Below, piece by piece: positions 4,252-5,510 of a stretch of DNA of 5,510 bases. Within the stretch, counting starts at the first letter, position 1, and each line of letters starts with the position of its first letter. The translations under genes and the position numbers were made by a program. Origin of the DNA: Deltaproteobacteria bacterium UBA796. GTDB lineage: Bacteria; Myxococcota_A; UBA796. The stretch covers positions 1 through 5,510 of the forward strand of contig DBIS01000225.1 of NCBI GenBank assembly GCA_002296975.1, given 5' to 3'. The notes under the pieces were generated by a model. The model did not search any database. It was not told the DNA's origin and saw only the letters and a list, made by a program, of their open reading frames with translations.

Positions 4252-5510
4252 CTACACAATCCGAAAGTAACCGGCCAAGGTACAACGGCGTTCCCTTGTC
4301 CAAGTCCGAGCAGTGGTGAGGCCGTCGCCTGTTGGGCTCGCGATGGTAAAGCTTGTGTAGCCCTCCCCGCCAAAGCCCAAACCTGCATAATTCGGTGCAT
4401 TCTTCACGAAGATGGAGCAGTTCATCACACACGCCATCCGATGCAATGCGTCGAGATTCCGCGAATACATGGAGGCCGTGTGCCGGTAGCCATGTTCTGC
4501 CTCTTTCGCCCGATCGATGCCTTCGTGCACATCTGCAACCCGACAAATCCCGATGACCGGCATCAGCTTTTCGAGTTGAATGAACGGGTGACCAAAAGGC
4601 ACCTCGCAGATGATCAGCCGAGGGTCCCCTCGAAAGGGTACGTCGATTTCACGAAGCATTTTAGCAGCGTCTTGGCCCACCCAATCCCGGTTGATATGCT
4701 CCCGGTCGGGGGTCAAAATTAAGCGTTCTAGGCGGGTAATTTGGTGATTTCTCAGTAAAACCGAGCCCTCATCAATCATGACCTCTATCAGCCTGTCTGC
4801 GACACTCTCGACAACAAAGACTTCTTTTTCGTCGGTACAAATAATGTTGTTGTCAAAGCTCGCGCCCCGAACAATCCCTCGCCCGGCAAGATCGAGATCA
4901 GCTGTTTCGTCGACCACAACAGGTGGATTTCCTGGGCCAGCAGCCACACACTTTTTACCCGAATGCATCGCAGCCTTTACCACTGCGCCACCACCGGTCA
5001 CCACGACCATGGCCGTCGTTTTGTGTGTCATTACAGTGTTGGCCGTCTCGATTGTGGGGTTGGCCACACAGGTCATCAGATTTTCAGGCCCACCGACCTC
5101 CATGCTCGCCTTGTTGATGAGGTCGATGCAGTAGGCACTCGTCGCCTTAGCCGCTGGATGGGTGTTGAACACCACCGTATTGCCCGCAGAAACCATGCCG
5201 ATACCATTGTTGAGGATGGTCTCGGTGGGGTTTGTACACGGGGTAATCGAGCCAATTACCCCGAAAGGTGCGCGCTCGATCAAGGTGAGACCGTCATCGC
5301 CGGTGAAGGCTTTCGGCTCTAAAATTTCTGGCCCTGGAGTCTTGTGGATAACCAGCAGGTTCTTTTTAATCTTGTCTTCGAAACGACCGAGCCCGGTCTC
5401 GTCTAAGGCGAGCCGGGCGAGGGATTGAACATCCTCAGCCGCTCGTTTACGAATATTGGCAATAATCTCGCGACGCTTCTCGAGGGGAATGCTCACCAAG
5501 GTCAGGCAGA
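4252..5510 (-). CDS. CoA-acylating aldehyde dehydrogenase, PduP/EutE-like (5' partial)
   Basis: The frame is open to the window edge, giving about 418 visible residues of a family usually 450-500 long, so roughly 50-90 N-terminal residues are missing. The TTG at 5499 is only an in-frame leucine codon: family-like sequence continues upstream of it. Numbering from that codon, visible landmarks are PFGVIGSITPCTNPTET (78-94), VVVTGGGAVVKAAMHSG (165-181), AAGPGNPPVVVDETADL (186-202), the catalytic cysteine C221 in FDNNIICTDEK, LEKLMPV (309-315) and the closing NYAGLGFGGEGYTSFTIASP (370-389) plus TARTWTRERRC. These match propionaldehyde dehydrogenase PduP closely. Reaction: aldehyde + NAD+ + CoA to acyl-CoA + NADH, inside the microcompartment. 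Likely substrate here is the aldehyde made by the class II aldolase. PduP-type enzymes usually carry their encapsulation peptide at the N-terminus, which is outside this window. Confidence 0.93.
   Translation of the reverse strand, partial: CLTLVSIPLEKRREIIANIRKRAAEDVQSLARLALDETGLGRFEDKIKKNLLVIHKTPGPEILEPKAFTGDDGLTLIERAPFGVIGSITPCTNPTETILNNGIGMVSAGNTVVFNTHPAAKATSAYCIDLINKASMEVGGPENLMTCVANPTIETANTVMTHKTTAMVVVTGGGAVVKAAMHSGKKCVAAGPGNPPVVVDETADLDLAGRGIVRGASFDNNIICTDEKEVFVVESVADRLIEVMIDEGSVLLRNHQITRLERLILTPDREHINRDWVGQDAAKMLREIDVPFRGDPRLIICEVPFGHPFIQLEKLMPVIGICRVADVHEGIDRAKEAEHGYRHTASMYSRNLDALHRMACVMNCSIFVKNAPNYAGLGFGGEGYTSFTIASPTGDGLTTARTWTRERRCTLAGYFRIV

Noticed and set aside
4240..4722. 160-codon open frame on the plus strand
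   Set aside because: Antisense to the aldehyde dehydrogenase, whose catalytic and terminal motifs are well conserved. The frame has no recognisable domain.
5497..5499. TTG as the start of the aldehyde dehydrogenase
   Set aside because: The frame continues to the window edge, and starting here would remove the N-terminal region the family needs. The gene is treated as cut by the window.
1..5510. CRISPR array, transposon ends, tRNA or rRNA genes
   Set aside because: No regularly spaced repeats, terminal inverted repeats, transposase motifs or RNA gene signatures were seen. Coding is nearly continuous.

Overview
The window holds two converging gene blocks separated by only 28 bases. Nearly every base is coding. 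Neither block's promoter is inside the window, because both operons begin outside it. Coding is moderately GC-rich. A secreted propeller-like repeat protein of a kind common in Myxococcota/Bradymonadota-type bacteria lies beside an aldolase-type bacterial microcompartment (BMC) operon. This points loosely to a deltaproteobacterial or myxobacterial-like Gram-negative lineage. No rRNA, tRNA or clade-diagnostic gene is present, so that assignment is an inference with low confidence.

Plus strand, 1-2326: a four-gene, tightly spaced run. It starts with the 3' end of a protein built from about 45-residue beta-propeller-like repeats (1-482). Next comes an exported ComEC-like metallo-beta-lactamase (MBL) hydrolase fused to a ComEA-type helix-hairpin-helix (HhH) module (486-1586), then a DUF3006-like small protein (1583-1807), then an exported protein with two tandem ComEA-type HhH modules (1817-2326). 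The three HhH modules are clearly related. The fused module and the last one share a cysteine pair with identical 21-residue spacing, which suggests a disulfide outside the cytoplasm. Together the genes look like a cell-envelope DNA-binding and DNA-processing cassette resembling parts of the competence machinery, but without the ComEC membrane channel. That role is inferred.

Minus strand, 5510-2355: an uninterrupted BMC operon transcribed leftward. The order is a CoA-acylating aldehyde dehydrogenase of the PduP/EutE family (5' end outside the window), a PduT-like tandem-domain trimeric shell protein (BMC-T), two different pentameric vertex proteins (BMC-P, EutN/CcmL family), and a class II aldolase. 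The aldolase ends in a Pro/Ala-rich linker and a short amphipathic helix that looks like an encapsulation peptide. Gaps are 6 and 3 bases, followed by two 4-base overlaps. The gene set implies a metabolosome in which a sugar-phosphate aldolase releases a short aldehyde inside the shell and the dehydrogenase converts it to an acyl-CoA. This resembles the fucose/rhamnose-type aldolase microcompartments of Planctomycetes/Verrucomicrobia and the Haliangium BMC, rather than the diol-dehydratase or ethanolamine types. No hexameric BMC-H gene, phosphotransacylase or alcohol/lactate dehydrogenase is in the window; they would have to lie upstream (beyond 5510) or elsewhere.

The most interesting points are the predicted aldolase targeting tail, the replacement of the PduT iron-sulfur cysteine by glutamate at the shell pore, the MBL-HhH fusion with its DUF3006 and ComEA neighbours, and the matched cysteine pairs in the HhH modules.
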